From contig JBDKJP010000076.1 in NCBI GenBank assembly GCA_039796575.1, positions 1-12,373 on the forward strand: a stretch of 12,373 bases of DNA, read 5' to 3'. The DNA is from UBA668 sp039796575 (GTDB lineage: Bacteria > Actinomycetota > Acidimicrobiia > Acidimicrobiales > Ilumatobacteraceae). Of this stretch, positions 11,814 to 12,373 are shown in pieces (within the stretch, counting starts at the first letter, position 1; every line of letters begins with the position of its first letter). The notes beneath the pieces are model-generated. The model did not search any database, was not told the DNA's origin, and worked only from the letters and a program-made list of their open reading frames with translations. The position numbers and the translations under genes were made by a program.

Positions 11814-12250
11814 CAGTGCTTGCCGGTGTGGCCGAAGCCGCCACCGCGGTCGTCGCCCTCGAGCTCGTCGACCACCTGCCACTCGACGGCCTCCACCTGC
11901 TGCACCACGAGCTGCGCGATGCGGTCACCACGGTGCACGTGGAACGGCTGGTGCGGGTCGGTGTTGAGCAGGATCACCTTGATCTCGCCGCGGTAGGCCG
12001 CGTCGATGAGGCCAGGCGCGTTGGCCACCGTGAGGCCGTGGTTGAGCGCGTTGCCGCTGCGCGGCAGCACGAACCCACCGTGACCGGGCGGCAGCGCGAG
12101 CGCGATGCCCGTGGGCATCAGCAGCCGGCCACCGCCGGGCGGCACCACGCCGTCTTCGCGAGCCCGCAGGTCCATGCCCGCATCGCCCGGGTGGGCGTAC
12201 GCCGGCAACGGCAACTCGGGGTCGAGACGGACGATCGGCACGGCCAGCAT
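11813..12250 (-). CDS. dut: dUTP diphosphatase (trimeric dUTPase)
   Basis: Dut hydrolyses dUTP to dUMP and pyrophosphate, keeping uracil out of DNA and feeding dTMP synthesis. The 145-residue length is normal. All five motifs can be seen: DAGMDLRA (23-30), PRSG (63-66), GLIDAAYRGEIKVILLN (80-96), RIAQLVV (110-116), and the glycine-rich tail DRGGGFGHTGKH (134-145). In most dUTPases the tail reads GFGSTG; here histidine replaces the serine. The ATG at 12250 has TACACT seven bases upstream (12258-12263), supporting a leaderless start; a longer upstream frame would cross the divergent gene. It is divergent from the selA-like gene and convergent with the NUDIX gene. Confidence 0.95.
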   Translation of the reverse strand: MLAVPIVRLDPELPLPAYAHPGDAGMDLRAREDGVVPPGGGRLLMPTGIALALPPGHGGFVLPRSGNALNHGLTVANAPGLIDAAYRGEIKVILLNTDPHQPFHVHRGDRIAQLVVQQVEAVEWQVVDELEGDDRGGGFGHTGKH

Positions 12251-12257
12251 CGGACCG

Positions 12258-12263
12258 AGTGTA
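12258..12263 (-). promoter_or_regulatory. Minus-10 box TACACT for dut, leaderless
   Basis: On the minus strand TACACT ends seven bases before the dut ATG at 12250. Together with the plus-strand box at 12275-12280 it forms a compact divergent promoter pair. Confidence 0.5.
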
Positions 12264-12274
12264 GGCAGGGCGGG

Positions 12275-12280
12275 TACTCT
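12275..12280 (+). promoter_or_regulatory. Minus-10 box TACTCT for the selA-like gene, leaderless
   Basis: TACTCT ends seven bases before the ATG at 12288. It lies only 11 bases from the dut minus-10 box, so each promoter's minus-35 region overlaps the other promoter. Confidence 0.5.
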
Positions 12281-12287
12281 GCGACGG

Positions 12288-12373
12288 ATGAGCGCGACCC
12301 CCCGACCGCCCAGTGTCGACACGCTGGCGCGCGCCATGGCACCGTCGGGGCTGCCGCATCCGCTGTGCGTGGA
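12288..12373 (+). CDS. selA: Putative L-seryl-tRNA(Sec) selenium transferase, N-terminal fragment
   Basis: Only 28 full codons are visible before the right edge. The peptide contains RPPSVDTLARAMAPSGLPHP followed by LCV. SelA proteins usually start with a P-x-(V/I)-D-x-L-(L/A)-x motif, and SelA from related actinobacteria, as I remember it, has a similar 'PPSVD-LAR ... LPHPLLVD' opening. SelA is the PLP enzyme that converts seryl-tRNA(Sec) to selenocysteinyl-tRNA(Sec). The start is backed by a TACTCT box seven bases upstream. With so little sequence the family call is tentative, but coding on this strand is well supported by the promoter and the position divergent from dut. Confidence 0.45.
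   Translation, partial: MSATPRPPSVDTLARAMAPSGLPHPLCV

Noticed and set aside
1..12373. Searched by eye for tRNA, rRNA, riboswitches, CRISPR arrays, phage genes and defence clusters
   Set aside because: Nothing convincing was seen; apart from the IS-like edge and the orphan AbiEi-like gene the window looks like ordinary chromosome. Structured RNAs without obvious stems could be missed by eye.

Overview
The window is GC-rich throughout, at roughly 70% by eye, with strong G/C preference at third codon positions and short gaps between genes. The gene families point to an actinomycetote. These include a SigR-type sigma factor with an RsrA-type anti-sigma factor, a DUF2342 zincin next to tilS, a secreted M23 peptidase with threonine-rich linkers and 'LDTR'-type surface domains, and TAnnnT minus-10 boxes placed directly before start codons. 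An acidimicrobial lineage (Ilumatobacter-like) is my best guess; this is inference.

Layout, left to right. (1) 1-114 looks like the edge of an IS481-like insertion sequence: two direct copies of an end-like repeat and the first codons of a leftward transposase. A DUF559/AbiEi-like gene follows. (2) 1202-2039 holds an oxidative-stress (SigR/SigH-like) sigma factor overlapping its zinc anti-sigma factor. (3) 2096-4224 is a probable operon of a 47-aa membrane microprotein, a DUF2342 metalloprotease-like protein and tilS. (4) 4265-4774 encodes a dual-specificity-phosphatase-like protein whose catalytic cysteine is asparagine. (5) Convergent to it, 4797-6542 encodes a secreted LysM/M23 cell-wall peptidase with two C-terminal surface domains. 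(6) 6614-7243 encodes a SIMPL-domain protein. (7) 7290-9813 is a tightly coupled three-gene operon of an extended SDR, a PlsC-like acyltransferase and an alpha/beta hydrolase. Both the SDR and the acyltransferase appear to have lost canonical catalytic residues. (8) After a structured convergent gap come a sterol desaturase/fatty-acid hydroxylase homologue (minus strand), a divergent NUDIX hydrolase (plus strand), dut (minus strand), and at the right edge the start of a plus-strand gene resembling selA.

No CRISPR array, phage module, tRNA or rRNA was seen. Most genes are chromosomal housekeeping or lineage-specific genes, not an obvious accessory system. The most interesting signals are three enzyme-fold proteins with altered active sites, a repeated leaderless-promoter geometry (TAnnnT, 6-7 nt, start codon) at six transcription-unit heads, and one palindromic promoter that could serve two divergent genes.
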